Source of the DNA: Paramesorhizobium endophyticum
Lineage (GTDB): Bacteria; Pseudomonadota; Alphaproteobacteria; Rhizobiales; Rhizobiaceae
Assembly: GCF_014640615.1 (NCBI RefSeq)
Contig: NZ_BMHH01000002.1
Span: 62,001-126,000 of the forward strand
Length of the DNA: 64,000 bases
Direction: 5' to 3'
Part shown: positions 8,370 to 17,038 of the stretch, in pieces
How the letters are laid out: every line of letters starts with the position of its first letter
Position numbering within the stretch: position 1 is the stretch's first letter
Notes under the pieces: model-generated
Databases searched by the model: none
Seen by the model: the letters and a program-made list of their open reading frames with translations, nothing else
Told to the model about the DNA's origin: nothing
Made by a program: the position numbers and the translations under genes

Positions 8370-9518
8370 ATGGCCTGCGTCATCATGATGACCAAAGACT
8401 TCCAGTTCAAGCTTCTTGCCACCGATGGCGCGGCGCGGCGCGGTGAAATCACCATGCCGCGCGGCACCGTCCGCACCCCTGCCTTCATGCCTGTCGGCAC
8501 CGGCGGCACCGTCAAGGCCATGTATATGGACCAGGTGCGCGACCTCGGCGCTGACATCATCCTTGGCAACACCTATCATCTGATGCTGCGCCCCGGCGCG
8601 GAGCGTGTCGCGCGCCTTGGCGGTCTGCACGAGTTCGCCCGCTGGCCCGGGCCGATCCTGACCGATTCCGGCGGCTTTCAGGTCATGTCGCTGGCGCAGT
8701 TGCGCAAGCTGAACGAACATGGAGTCACCTTCCAGTCGCATATCGATGGCCGCGCCTACGAGATGACGCCCGAGCGCTCCATCGAAATTCAGGGCCTGCT
8801 CGATTCGGATATCCAGATGCAGCTCGACGAATGCGTCGCGCTGCCGGCATCCGAAAAGGACATCGAGCGGGCGATGGAGCTTTCGCTGCGCTGGGCGGAG
8901 CGCTGCAAGACGGCCTTCGGCGAGCAGCCGGGCAAGGCAATGTTCGGCATCGTGCAGGGCGGCGACAATGCGCGCTTGCGCGAGCGTTCGGCGACTGCGT
9001 TGAAGGCGATGGATTTGAAGGGCTATTCGGTCGGCGGTCTTGCGGTGGGCGAGCCGCAGGCAGTGATGCTCGACATGCTGGATGTTGTCTGCCCGATCCT
9101 GCCTTCGGAAAAGCCGCGCTATCTCATGGGCGTCGGCACGCCGGACGACATATTGAAATCGGTCGCGCGCGGTATCGACATGTTCGACTGCGTCATGCCG
9201 ACCCGCGCCGGCCGCCACGGTCTAGCCTTCACGCGCTACGGCAAGATCAACTTACGCAATGCCCGTCATGCGGAGGATCATCGTCCGCTGGACGAGCAAT
9301 CCGATTGCCCCGCCACGCGCGACTATAGCCGCGCCTACCTGCACCATCTCATCAAGTCGAACGAGTTCCTGGGCGCCATGCTGCTCACCTGGAACAATCT
9401 CGCCTATTACCAGAAGCTGATGCAAGGCTGCCGAGACGCCATCGAGGCGGGACGTTACGCGGATTATGTTGCGGAAACCCAGGCGGGATGGGAGCGGGGA
9501 GATATCGCGGCGCTGTAG
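8370..9518 (+). CDS. tgt: tRNA-guanine transglycosylase
   Basis: A 382-residue Tgt, which exchanges guanine 34 of GUN-anticodon tRNAs for preQ1. The two catalytic aspartates are Asp99 (TDSGGFQ) and Asp273 ([13 protein letters not shown]), both intact. The zinc site is unusual: the family CxCxxC is SDCPAT at 311-316, keeping only Cys313, and the distant histidine ligand is replaced by Asn342 ([11 protein letters not shown]). The start may be ATG 8370, 8385 or 8388; the last two would give the shorter N terminus common in the family. It belongs to the queuosine operon with queA. Enzyme identity is secure; whether it binds zinc is in doubt. Confidence 0.95.
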   Translation: MACVIMMTKDFQFKLLATDGAARRGEITMPRGTVRTPAFMPVGTGGTVKAMYMDQVRDLGADIILGNTYHLMLRPGAERVARLGGLHEFARWPGPILTDSGGFQVMSLAQLRKLNEHGVTFQSHIDGRAYEMTPERSIEIQGLLDSDIQMQLDECVALPASEKDIERAMELSLRWAERCKTAFGEQPGKAMFGIVQGGDNARLRERSATALKAMDLKGYSVGGLAVGEPQAVMLDMLDVVCPILPSEKPRYLMGVGTPDDILKSVARGIDMFDCVMPTRAGRHGLAFTRYGKINLRNARHAEDHRPLDEQSDCPATRDYSRAYLHHLIKSNEFLGAMLLTWNNLAYYQKLMQGCRDAIEAGRYADYVAETQAGWERGDIAAL

Positions 9519-9557
9519 GCGTCCGTGCCCCCGTGCCCTGATAATCGGTCCTCTGGC

Positions 9558-10109
9558 CTAAGCCTTCTCACGCCCCAACAACCCCGTCAGCCGCTCAATT
9601 ACCAGCTCCCGCTCCGCATCGGTCAGGATATCGCAGTCGAAAAGCTGCATGGAGCGCATGCCTTCGACGGCAAGGAAGGTAATGAGGGCCACGGCCAGGT
9701 CGCTCGAACGCGACTGCATCCGGTCGAGCAATTGCCTGTTGTAGCGGCGGATGGGGTGAATGAAATCCGGATTCTCTGCCAGCGCCGCCAGAACGCCCGA
9801 GGGCGGCGGCTCCTTGTGGCATTGTTCTATGCGGAAGACTTCGAGATAGGCTTCCGCGACGCCATTGGGCGCATTTTGCCGCTTTTCGTCCTCGGCGTTG
9901 AGCGCCGCCTCGTGCTCTCTCAGATGCTCCTCGACCACCGCCTCAAGCAGTTTTGCCTTGGTCGGAAAATGATAGAGGAGGCCACCCTTGGAAAGACCCG
10001 CGCGGGCGGCGGCGGCATCAAGCGAGAGATGCGCTGGCCCCACTTCCTTGGCCAGGGCCGTGGCAGCCTGCAGGATTCTCTCGCGCGCCGACAATTTTTT
10101 ACCGTACAT
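9558..10109 (-). CDS. TetR family repressor of the adjacent RND efflux operon
   Basis: A 183-residue regulator with a TetR N-terminal HTH at about residues 8-55 (ARERILQAATALAKEVGPAH, then AAARAGLSKGGLLYHFPTK) and a helical C-terminal ligand domain. The residue run SKGGLLYHF is the typical recognition helix and following tyrosine. It is divergent from the efflux adaptor gene and a 16-base palindrome lies between them, inside the promoter facing the pump. Repression of the pump and induction by a pump substrate is the standard arrangement and is inferred here. Confidence 0.9.
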   Translation of the reverse strand: MYGKKLSARERILQAATALAKEVGPAHLSLDAAAARAGLSKGGLLYHFPTKAKLLEAVVEEHLREHEAALNAEDEKRQNAPNGVAEAYLEVFRIEQCHKEPPPSGVLAALAENPDFIHPIRRYNRQLLDRMQSRSSDLAVALITFLAVEGMRSMQLFDCDILTDAERELVIERLTGLLGREKA

Positions 10110-10135
10110 CTAGAACTTTCAGCGTACACATCCGG

Positions 10136-10165
10136 TTGACAATACCGTCCAGACGGTACAGTAAT
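10136..10165 (+). promoter_or_regulatory. Efflux operon promoter with TetR-type operator
   Basis: A consensus -35 box TTGACA (10136-10141) is followed by a perfect palindrome TACCGTC-CA-GACGGTA (10143-10158) that fills the spacer; a weak -10-like hexamer lies at 10159-10165. A repressor dimer bound here would block polymerase. Confidence 0.75.
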
Positions 10166-10261
10166 CCGCGCTTGGAATTCAACTTAAAACGATTGCCCTC
10201 GCCATGACGTGATTGGCGTGCAGGCATTCCGAAGTCATGCCCGCTCTGGAGCCTCCCACCG

Positions 10262-11407
10262 ATGCGTCGCCTTCTTCCCTTTTTGCTTCTCCTGCTCGTC
10301 CTGGCCGTTTGCGGCGGGCTTGTCTGGTTCAACCTGATCTTCAAGCCTGAGATGGTCGCGAGCTATTTCGCGAACATGAAGCAGCCGCCGCAGACGGTTT
10401 CCACCATCACGGTCAAGCCGGAGAAATGGGACCCTTATATCGAGGCGATCGGCACTGTGAACGCTTCCGAGGGCGTGAACCTGACCGTTCAGGTCGCCGG
10501 GATCATCAAGCAGATCAATTTCAAGGCCAATCAGCGCGTCAAGCAGGGCGATCTTCTCGTCCAGCTCGATGACAGCATCGAGCAGGCCGATATGGCTTCG
10601 GCGCAGGCCGACGCCGCCTTGAAGGATATCAACCTGCGGCGCGCCCAGACGCTGGCTTCTCAGCGTGTCGGCTCCGTCTCGGATGTCGATACCGCGCGGG
10701 CTCAGGCCGAGTCGGCGCAGGCGACCGTGGCGAAGCTCCAGGCGACGGTCGACCAGAAGCGTCTGGTTGCGCCGTTCTCCGGCACGATCGGCATTCCGCA
10801 GATTGATGTCGGCCAGTATCTGCAGCCAGGGACCACGGTTGCCACGCTGCAGAACCTCGACACGATGCGGGTGGATTTCACCGTTCCCGAACAGTCGCTC
10901 GGACAGCTGAAGATCGGCCAGTCGGTCAGCGTCAACCTTTCCGACGACAACAAGGCCATCAGCGGCAAGATCACCGGCATCGACCCGCGCATCGATCCCT
11001 CGACCCGCCTCGTTTCCGTGCGCGCCCAGGTGGAAAACTCCGGACGCAAGCTGACGCCCGGTCAATTCGTGCATGTCCAGGTGAAGCTGCCGGAAGAGAA
11101 CAACATCATCGCCCTGCCGCAGACGGCGGTGACGACCAGCCTCTACGGCGATTACGTCTTCGCCGTGCGCGAGGCTGAGGCCAAGGACGGAAAGCCGGCG
11201 GAAAAGGGAGCGGACGGCAAGCCGGCCCAGGTGCTGGCGCAGGTCTTCGTCAAGCTCGGGCGCCAGTCCCATGGCCGGGTGGAAGTCACGAGCGGCCTGA
11301 AGGACGGCGACATCATCGTCGACGCCGGCCAGAACCGCCTGAGCGCGGGCCAGCATGTGGTCATCGACAACACCGTCAATCCCTCTGACGCGCTGAAACA
11401 GCAATAG
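10262..11407 (+). CDS. RND efflux periplasmic adaptor (membrane fusion protein)
   Basis: A 381-residue adaptor that links an inner-membrane RND pump to an outer-membrane channel. It has an N-terminal membrane anchor (residues 4-25), a barrel-sandwich lipoyl-like domain split around a helical hairpin (GTVNASEGVNLTVQVAGIIK ... LVAPFSGTIGIPQIDVGQYL), and beta-barrel and membrane-proximal domains at the C terminus. There is a cysteine at the end of the anchor, but the sequence before it (LAVC) is not a good lipobox. The pump gene follows 9 bases later. No outer-membrane factor gene is nearby, so a TolC-type protein encoded elsewhere must complete the channel. Confidence 0.94.
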   Translation: MRRLLPFLLLLLVLAVCGGLVWFNLIFKPEMVASYFANMKQPPQTVSTITVKPEKWDPYIEAIGTVNASEGVNLTVQVAGIIKQINFKANQRVKQGDLLVQLDDSIEQADMASAQADAALKDINLRRAQTLASQRVGSVSDVDTARAQAESAQATVAKLQATVDQKRLVAPFSGTIGIPQIDVGQYLQPGTTVATLQNLDTMRVDFTVPEQSLGQLKIGQSVSVNLSDDNKAISGKITGIDPRIDPSTRLVSVRAQVENSGRKLTPGQFVHVQVKLPEENNIIALPQTAVTTSLYGDYVFAVREAEAKDGKPAEKGADGKPAQVLAQVFVKLGRQSHGRVEVTSGLKDGDIIVDAGQNRLSAGQHVVIDNTVNPSDALKQQ

Positions 11408-11416
11408 GGCGACGCC

Positions 11417-14400
11417 ATGAGCTTTTCGGACATATTCATTCGCCGTCCCGTGCTTGCCACGGTCGTCGCCCTGATGATCATTCTTCTGGGCGCGCTGGGC
11501 ATCTCCAACCTCTCGGTTCGCGAATACCCGAAGGTGGATGAGACGGTTATCACCATCACCACGTCCTATCCGGGCGCCAATGCGGACCTGATCCAGGGCT
11601 TCATCTCCTCGCCCATCGCGCAGGCCGTGGCGACAACCGAGAACATCGACTATGTGACGTCCTCGAGCGCGGCTTCGACGAGCACCGTCAGCGTGCATAT
11701 GCGCCTTGGCGCCAATCCTGACGCGGCGCTGACCGAGGTTATCTCCAAGGTCAACCAGGTGCGCGGAGAACTGCCGGAGGAAGCCAAGGATCCCGTCATC
11801 CTCAAGGGGACGGGCCAGAGCTTCGCGACCATGTATCTGGCCGCGCAGAACCCCAACATGACCAACGAGCAGATCACCGAATATCTCGACCGGGTGATCA
11901 AGCCGCGCCTTTCCACGGTTCCCGGCGTGGCCGAGGCGCAGATCCTCGGCGGGCAGACCTATTCGATGCGCGTCTGGCTCGACCCCATCCAGCTCGCCGC
12001 CCGCAATATCACCGCGGCCGAAGTGCTGGGCGCGATCAACGCCTCGAACTTCCTGTCGGCTCCCGGCAAGACCAAGAACCAGTTCGTCAGCACCTCGATC
12101 CTGCTGAAGTCCACGCTGCAGACGCCGGAAGCGTTCGGCAACATGGTGGTCAAGTCCGATGGCGACAGCATCGTGCGGCTGCGCGATGTCGCCAAGGTCG
12201 AGCTTGCGGCGGAGAGCACCGACACCATCGTCCGGTTCAACGGCAAGGACGGCACCTTCCTCGGCATCATGCCGACCCCCGGCGCCAACCCCATCGACGT
12301 GGCATCCGCGGTCCGCAAGGAATTGCCCAACATCCAGGCGTCGCTGCCTGAGGGCATGTCGCTCGTCATCGTCTATGACGCGACCGAACAGATCAGCTCG
12401 TCGATCCACGAGGTGTTCACCACCATCGGCGAAGCTGTCGCCATCGTCGTCATCGTCATCATCCTGTTCCTGGGCTCGTTCCGCTCGGTCATCATTCCGA
12501 TCGTGACGATCCCGATCTCGCTCATCGGCGTGTGCTTCTTCCTCTACGTGCTGGGCTATTCGATCAACCTGCTCTCGCTTCTTGCGATGGTGCTGGCCAT
12601 CGGCCTCGTCGTCGACGACGCCATCGTGGTGCTGGAGAATATCCACCGGCACATTGAAGAGGGCCTCAAGCCCATCGACGCGGCGTTGAAGGGCATGCGG
12701 GAAATCACCGGGCCGATCATCGCCATGACGATCACGCTCGCGGCCGTGTTCGCGCCGCTTGGCTTCACCGGCGGCCTGACGGGCTCGCTCTTCCGTGAGT
12801 TCGCCTTCACGCTCGCCGGCGCGGTCATCATCTCCGGTATCGCCGCGTTGACGATCTCGCCGATGATGTGCGCGCGCATGCTGTCGCATGGCAACGCCTC
12901 GCGCTTCCAGCAGTTCATCGACGGTACCTTCGGGCGCTTCGAGAATTGGTATGCCCGCCGGGTTGAGGGTTCGCTGAACTATCGCCCCATCACGCTGCTG
13001 ATGGTTCTCGCGCTGGTGGGGGTGACGGGCCTCCTGTTCATGCACACCAGCACGGAGCTTGCGCCGGAAGAGGATTCGGGCGCGCTCTTCGCGCAGATCC
13101 AGGGTCCGAAATACGCGACCTCGCAATATATGAAGCTCTATTCCGACCAGATGGACAATATCACCAAGGATATTCCGGAGCTTCGGGCGCGCTTCCAGAT
13201 CGTTGGCATGGATGGCGGCACCAATTCCGGTATCGCGCTCTGGGCGTTCAAGGATTGGTCGCAGCGCACCAAGTCGCAGAAGCAATTGCAGGAGGAAATC
13301 ACCCAGCGCCTCTCGAAGCTGGCGGGCGTGCAGGCTTTCGCCTTCGCGCTGCCTTCGCTGCCGGGCGCCGGCGGCGGCCTGCCCATCTCCGTCGTCATCC
13401 AGTCCACCGGCCCCGCCGACCAGGTCTATGAGATGGCGGAGAAGATCAAGAACGAGGCGCAGGCTTCCGGCCAGTTCATCATCGTGCAGAACTCGCTGTC
13501 CTATGACTCGCCGCAGACGACGGTCACTATCGACCGCGACCGCGCGGCGGCGCTGGGCGTCAAGGTCAGCGACATCGGCCAGACGCTGGGTCTGCTGACC
13601 GGCGGCGCGTCGGTCGCCAAGTTCGACCGAGACTCCAACAGCTATGACATCATCACGCAGGTGCCGGACTCGTACCGCGCCAATCCGGACAGCCTGGGGG
13701 CATTTTATGTGCGCAGCGCCTCGGGCGGGATGATTCCGCTGAACTCGGTGATCAAGATTTCCGAGACTGCGGCGCCGGCGGCGATCGAGCAGTTCAACCA
13801 ATTGAACTCCGCCACGATCTCCGCCCTGCCGATGCCGAGCGTGACGTCGGGGCAGGGGCTGCAGACAATTGTCGACATAGCCCGGAAGAACCTGCCGGAA
13901 GGCTACTTCATCGACTATTCCGGCCAGTCGCGGCTTGAGGCCACGCAGGGCAATACGATCCTCATCGCCTTCATCCTGGCTGTCGTGGTCATTTATCTGG
14001 TGCTGGCGGCACAGTTCGAGAGCTTCCGCGATCCCTTCATCATCATGATGTCGGTGCCGCTGTCGATCTTCGGCGCCATCGTTCCGCTGAACTTGGGGCT
14101 CGGTACGCTCAACATTTATACGCAGGTGGGGCTCATCACGCTCGTAGGCCTGATCACCAAGCACGGTATCCTCATGGTCGAGTTTGCCAACCAGCAGCGA
14201 GAGTTGCACGGCATGACACGGCGTGAGGCGATTGTCGAAGCTGCCAAGACCCGTCTGCGCCCGATCCTGATGACCACGGCGGCGATGGCCCTCGGCGTCG
14301 TGCCGTTGATCATCGCTACCGGCGCGGGCGCCGCGGCGCGCTACTCCATGGGCCTCGTGATCTTCACCGGCATCCTGGTTGGAACGATCTTCACCCTCTT

Positions 14401-14485
14401 CGTGGTGCCGATGTTCTACACCTATATCTCCAAGAAGGAGGGGCTGGCCGAGGAAATGGGCGAGCCGGAGCCTGCGCATCACTGA
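11417..14485 (+). CDS. RND multidrug efflux pump, inner-membrane transporter
   Basis: A 1022-residue proton-driven transporter of the HAE1 (AcrB/MexF-like) class, which works as a trimer. The N-terminal FSDIFIRRPVLATVVALMI is the family opening. Proton-relay aspartates are Asp400-Asp401 in GLVVDDAIVVLENIHRH, and two large periplasmic loops (about 30-335 and 555-860) alternate with 12 transmembrane helices. The C terminus has the conserved GLITKHGILMVEFANQ segment. It forms an operon with the preceding adaptor. Likely substrates are amphipathic drugs, but none can be named from sequence alone. Confidence 0.95.
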   Translation: MSFSDIFIRRPVLATVVALMIILLGALGISNLSVREYPKVDETVITITTSYPGANADLIQGFISSPIAQAVATTENIDYVTSSSAASTSTVSVHMRLGANPDAALTEVISKVNQVRGELPEEAKDPVILKGTGQSFATMYLAAQNPNMTNEQITEYLDRVIKPRLSTVPGVAEAQILGGQTYSMRVWLDPIQLAARNITAAEVLGAINASNFLSAPGKTKNQFVSTSILLKSTLQTPEAFGNMVVKSDGDSIVRLRDVAKVELAAESTDTIVRFNGKDGTFLGIMPTPGANPIDVASAVRKELPNIQASLPEGMSLVIVYDATEQISSSIHEVFTTIGEAVAIVVIVIILFLGSFRSVIIPIVTIPISLIGVCFFLYVLGYSINLLSLLAMVLAIGLVVDDAIVVLENIHRHIEEGLKPIDAALKGMREITGPIIAMTITLAAVFAPLGFTGGLTGSLFREFAFTLAGAVIISGIAALTISPMMCARMLSHGNASRFQQFIDGTFGRFENWYARRVEGSLNYRPITLLMVLALVGVTGLLFMHTSTELAPEEDSGALFAQIQGPKYATSQYMKLYSDQMDNITKDIPELRARFQIVGMDGGTNSGIALWAFKDWSQRTKSQKQLQEEITQRLSKLAGVQAFAFALPSLPGAGGGLPISVVIQSTGPADQVYEMAEKIKNEAQASGQFIIVQNSLSYDSPQTTVTIDRDRAAALGVKVSDIGQTLGLLTGGASVAKFDRDSNSYDIITQVPDSYRANPDSLGAFYVRSASGGMIPLNSVIKISETAAPAAIEQFNQLNSATISALPMPSVTSGQGLQTIVDIARKNLPEGYFIDYSGQSRLEATQGNTILIAFILAVVVIYLVLAAQFESFRDPFIIMMSVPLSIFGAIVPLNLGLGTLNIYTQVGLITLVGLITKHGILMVEFANQQRELHGMTRREAIVEAAKTRLRPILMTTAAMALGVVPLIIATGAGAAARYSMGLVIFTGILVGTIFTLFVVPMFYTYISKKEGLAEEMGEPEPAHH

Positions 14486-14530
14486 GCATGATCCCGAAAA
14501 GTCGCAGACTTCCAGGTAAGATCATGCGGC
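14486..14530. repeat. Dispersed GCATGATC palindromic repeat, copy 1
   Basis: Begins GCATGATCCCGAAAAGT and ends with GATCATGCGGC; its outer ends are complementary. It starts at the stop codon of the RND pump gene. Two further copies are at 14611-14660 and 38522-38568. The pattern is common between genes in Hyphomicrobiales. Confidence 0.75.
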
Positions 14531-14575
14531 TCTAGGACGACAGTTCACCGAAACTTGCATTTACGAAAATGGGCG

Positions 14576-14610
14576 ACGCCGGTTATCTCTGATAACCGGC
14601 GTTTTCTTTT
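14576..14610 (+). terminator. Rho-independent terminator of the efflux operon
   Basis: ACGCCGGTTATC pairs perfectly with GATAACCGGCGT (12-base stem, TCT loop) and TTTTCTTTT follows. Confidence 0.9.
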
Positions 14611-14660
14611 GAGCATGATCTCGAAAAGTTGCAGACTTTTTGGATAAGATCATGCGGCTT
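14611..14660. repeat. Dispersed GCATGATC palindromic repeat, copy 2
   Basis: Same family and orientation as copy 1 (GAGCATGATCTCGAAAAGT ... AGATCATGCGGC), directly after the terminator. Together the two copies and the hairpin fill the 227 bases between the pump and the oxidoreductase gene. Confidence 0.75.
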
Positions 14661-14712
14661 GGAGATTATTTTTTCTAAATGCATGGGAGTTTTTCCCGTG
14701 TGAGGGGATATC

Positions 14713-15705
14713 ATGAGCAGCATACCGTTATCGGTTCTCGATCTGTCGCCCGTTCCAGAGGGAGGCGATGTGGGGGAATCCCTGCGCAATTCGCTCGATC
14801 TGGCCCGTAATGCCGAACGTTTTGGCTATCGGCGCATCTGGTTCGCCGAGCATCACGGCATGCCGGGCATCGCCAGCGCGGCGACTTCGGTGGTAATAGG
14901 CTATGTGGCAGGAGGCACCTCGACCATCCGCGTCGGCGCGGGCGGCATCATGCTGCCCAATCACGCGCCGCTGTTGATTGCCGAACAGTTCGGCACGCTC
15001 GCCGCGCTTTATCCGGGCCGAATCGATCTCGGTCTCGGGCGTGCGCCGGGCACCGACCAGTTGACGGCAAGGGCGTTGCGCCGCAATTTGAGCGGCGATG
15101 CGGACTCTTTTCCGCAGGATGTTCAGGAGCTCCTGTTTTATTTCGATCCGGCTGAAGAAGGCCAGCGCATACGCGCCGTGCCGGGCGAGGGGCTGGAGGT
15201 CCCGGTCTGGATTCTGGGATCGAGCCTTTTCGGCGCTCAACTCGCCGCGATACTTGGCCTGCCTTACGCCTTCGCCTCGCACTTTGCGCCCGCCGAGATG
15301 GAGCACGCGATAGAGCTCTACCGCGCCCAGTTCCGGCCGTCGCGATATCTCGACAAGCCCTATCTGATGCTGGGCGTGAACGTCTTCGCCGCTGAAACGG
15401 ATGCCGAGGCGAAGCTGCTCTTCAGCTCGCTGCAGCAGGCCTTTGTGAACCTGCGCATGGGCCGCCCCGGACTGCTTCCTGCGCCTGTCGAGAACTACGA
15501 GGAGGGGTTGGACCAGACGGCGCGCGCGTTGCTTCGCCATGCGCTGTCCTGCTCTTTCGTCGGCGCGCCGCAAACCGTCAAGCAGGACCTCGACGCTTTC
15601 ATCGCTCGCACCCGTCCCGATGAACTTATGGTCACGGCGCAGATTTTCGACCACGCCGCTCGCATCCGTTCGTTCGAGATATTGGCGGATGTGATGGGTT
15701 TGTGA
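14713..15705 (+). CDS. Luciferase-like (LLM class) flavin-dependent oxidoreductase
   Basis: A 330-residue TIM-barrel flavoprotein of the bacterial-luciferase superfamily, with [20 protein letters not shown], the [20 protein letters not shown] strand-helix and [16 protein letters not shown], all group hallmarks. Such enzymes use reduced FMN (or F420) as a co-substrate for monooxygenation; the substrate here is unknown. GAGGGG lies before the ATG. It is monocistronic, bounded by the repeat and terminator region on the left and by tRNA-Lys on the right. Confidence 0.9.
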   Translation: MSSIPLSVLDLSPVPEGGDVGESLRNSLDLARNAERFGYRRIWFAEHHGMPGIASAATSVVIGYVAGGTSTIRVGAGGIMLPNHAPLLIAEQFGTLAALYPGRIDLGLGRAPGTDQLTARALRRNLSGDADSFPQDVQELLFYFDPAEEGQRIRAVPGEGLEVPVWILGSSLFGAQLAAILGLPYAFASHFAPAEMEHAIELYRAQFRPSRYLDKPYLMLGVNVFAAETDAEAKLLFSSLQQAFVNLRMGRPGLLPAPVENYEEGLDQTARALLRHALSCSFVGAPQTVKQDLDAFIARTRPDELMVTAQIFDHAARIRSFEILADVMGL

Positions 15706-15833
15706 CAGGAGCCGGCCTTACCACGCAGAAATCGCTCCCGATTTTCGTGTGGCACGGCGCAGAATGCTGTTGACCCGCGCGGCTCACGCCCTTATGTTCC
15801 GCGCGACTTCCCGGGGACACCCCGTCCTCTAGG

Positions 15834-15909
15834 GAGCGCGTAGCTCAGCCGGTAGAGCAACTGACTTTTAATCAGTAGGTCCAGGGTTCGAATCCCTGCG
15901 CGCTCACCA
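15834..15909 (+). tRNA. tRNA-Lys (anticodon TTT)
   Basis: A complete 76-base cloverleaf: acceptor GAGCGCG/CGCGCTC, D arm AGCTCAGCCGGTAGAGC, anticodon loop CTTTTAA with TTT at 15867-15869, T arm with GGTTCGAATCC, discriminator A and encoded CCA. Its 3' half from the anticodon on is the left attachment repeat of the adjacent integrated element, so the element restores an intact tRNA gene. Confidence 0.97.
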
Positions 15910-15910
15910 A
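15867..15910. other. Left attachment site (attL) core
   Basis: 44 bases from TTTAATCAGTAGG through GCTCACCAA, identical to 33804-33847. It begins at the tRNA anticodon and runs one base past the CCA end. Confidence 0.93.
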
Positions 15911-15982
15911 AAACACCAAGAAAATCAATCATTTAGAAATCTCCACCTACTGATTGTTTTGAGGGTTTGCGGTTTGGGCACT

Positions 15983-16009
15983 GTATGGGTACCGGTTTAC
16001 TTGGGTACG
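15983..16009. promoter_or_regulatory. Candidate integrase arm-type sites, left end
   Basis: Two direct copies of the word TGGGTAC (GTATGGGTACC at 15983-15993 and TTGGGTACG at 16001-16009). The same pair, in the opposite order, occurs inside the right end at 33663-33682. They partly overlap the stop codon of the small gene at 15997. Confidence 0.6.
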
Positions 16010-16191
16010 CAATCTGGCAGTGAGTCGAGGTCGCATATACCGAGTTCTGCGGGGTCGAGTTCACGCTCGTCGTCGTCCTCGCTGTCATCCTCGAAATCAG
16101 GGTCGCCGTCGATTTGGTCGAGAAGGGCGATAGCCTCCTCAATCCAGCGTTCAAGCATGAGGCGGCGAAGACGATAAACAGCGCGGGTCAT
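15997..16191 (-). CDS. Small acidic hypothetical protein of the element
   Basis: 64 residues: a basic N-terminal helix (TRAVYRLRRLMLERWIEEAI) followed by a strongly acidic stretch (DGDPDFEDDSEDDDERELDP). It is the last gene of a seven-gene overlapping cluster; its ATG overlaps the previous stop by 4 bases. Similar acidic proteins occur in rhizobial prophages, but no function is known. Charge and length would suit a DNA-mimic or a regulator of a DNA-binding protein, which is only a guess. Confidence 0.65.
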   Translation of the reverse strand: MTRAVYRLRRLMLERWIEEAIALLDQIDGDPDFEDDSEDDDERELDPAELGICDLDSLPDCVPK

Positions 16192-16295
16192 TCATCACCA
16201 CCTTTCCGGCGTGGCAGTGTCCAGATGGATAGCAATGTCAGACCGCGAGCGATGCGAAGGAGAAGGAAGGCAAGGAATATGCGGATGGTAGTCAT
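16188..16295 (-). CDS. 35-residue single-span membrane peptide
   Basis: The ORF encodes MTTIRIFLAFLLLRIARGLT, then LLSIWTLPRRKGGDE. A hydrophobic segment of about 20 residues interrupted by arginines is followed by a basic C terminus. Its start overlaps the preceding gene's stop by 4 bases (ATGA) and its stop overlaps the next gene's start in the same way, which strongly supports translation. It might be a holin-like or anchoring peptide, but it is shorter than known holins. No family is recognised. Confidence 0.6.
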   Translation of the reverse strand: MTTIRIFLAFLLLRIARGLTLLSIWTLPRRKGGDE

Positions 16296-16483
16296 GACCG
16301 CACCTCATCCGGTATGCCCTTGATGAAGATAAATCCGAGGTCGTGATTGATAAGCAGATCGAACCGCATGCCGTGGATTTCCTGCATGAGCGCTGCAAGG
16401 CGGTCGGCAACAATCTGGACTTCCGCCGCCTTGATCTGCGCGTTCAGAAGGGTTTCCGAGAATGGAGAGGTTGCCAGCATCAT
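16292..16483 (-). CDS. Small hypothetical protein of the element
   Basis: 63 residues beginning MMLATSPFSETLLNAQIKAA; predicted helical N-terminal half and a short sheet-forming end (FDLLINHDLGFIFIKGIPDE). The start at 16483 is fixed by the ATGA overlap with the preceding gene; a longer reading to 16570 would run through that gene. Unknown function, part of the overlapping left-end cluster. Confidence 0.65.
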   Translation of the reverse strand: MMLATSPFSETLLNAQIKAAEVQIVADRLAALMQEIHGMRFDLLINHDLGFIFIKGIPDEVRS

Positions 16484-16674
16484 TCGGCCCTCCCTGCTTC
16501 CTCGAGCACCGTATCGCGCTCCTGCATCAAGTTCAGGAGTTTCTCCGCTTGATCGGCATATTCCGGCCACTCCCGTTCAAACAGTTCGAATGCCGCGAAC
16601 TTCTGCCCTTCGTCCAACTTAGACAGCGCCGCCAAGATTTTGATGTTAAGCACATCGTCAGCGGAAAGAGCCAT
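16480..16674 (-). CDS. Small hypothetical protein of the element
   Basis: 64 residues, mostly helical and acidic (MALSADDVLNIKILAALSKL ... ERDTVLEEAGRAE). The start shares one base with the stop of the gene upstream (TAATG) and its end overlaps the next start by 4 bases. Not assigned to a known family. Its position within a coupled cluster near attL suggests an accessory or superinfection-related role, which is inference only. Confidence 0.65.
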   Translation of the reverse strand: MALSADDVLNIKILAALSKLDEGQKFAAFELFEREWPEYADQAEKLLNLMQERDTVLEEAGRAE

Positions 16675-16799
16675 TATGCGTCCTCCGCCGGTTCAAGCCG
16701 ATCCAGCTTGGCGATGAACTGCCACTTCTCAGCTTCGGTCAGCGTCCGCCATTTGGCGAGGAATTTCGCAATGCGCTGCGTTTCGGTCAGAGACTTCAT
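16674..16799 (-). CDS. 41-residue hypothetical protein of the element
   Basis: The ORF reads MKSLTETQRIAKFLAKWRTL and continues to an end at LDRLEPAEDA; two amphipathic helices can be drawn. Start and stop each share one base with the neighbouring genes (TGATG and TAATG), which argues for real, coupled translation. No family is recognised. Confidence 0.62.
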   Translation of the reverse strand: MKSLTETQRIAKFLAKWRTLTEAEKWQFIAKLDRLEPAEDA

Positions 16800-17038
16800 C
16801 ACGCTTCCCTCCCCGGAAAGGTGGAGTTCGACAGAAGCGGGACGCCCAATTCAAGGGCGAGGCTCTCCGCGCGAACCCAACCGACAGGCTTGCATTTGGT
16901 AGTGTCGCGAATTGTCCACGTGTCGTCACCGTTCAGCGTCTCTATGGCGTAGAGCATCCAGCCGCCCTCTTGCGGGTAAGCTGATAACTGGACGGCGACA
17001 GGGCCGCGCGGGCTTCTGAACTGGATTACCTCGCTCAT
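16799..17038 (-). CDS. Small hypothetical protein of the element
   Basis: 79 residues, beta-rich with several aromatic residues (SEVIQFRSPRGPVAVQLSAY, then EGGWMLYAIETLNGDDTWTI). The pattern resembles small phage proteins of unknown function. Its ATG overlaps the stop of the preceding gene by 4 bases and its stop shares one base with the next start. Confidence 0.68.
   Translation of the reverse strand: MSEVIQFRSPRGPVAVQLSAYPQEGGWMLYAIETLNGDDTWTIRDTTKCKPVGWVRAESLALELGVPLLSNSTFPGREA

Noticed and set aside
7191-9218. 675-codon minus-strand frame over queA and tgt
   Set aside because: Antisense shadow of two secure genes; no motifs.
10235-14482. 1415-codon open frame on the minus strand
   Set aside because: It is antisense to the adaptor and RND pump genes, is rich in His/Arg/Asp as expected of a GC-rich shadow frame, and has no family motifs.
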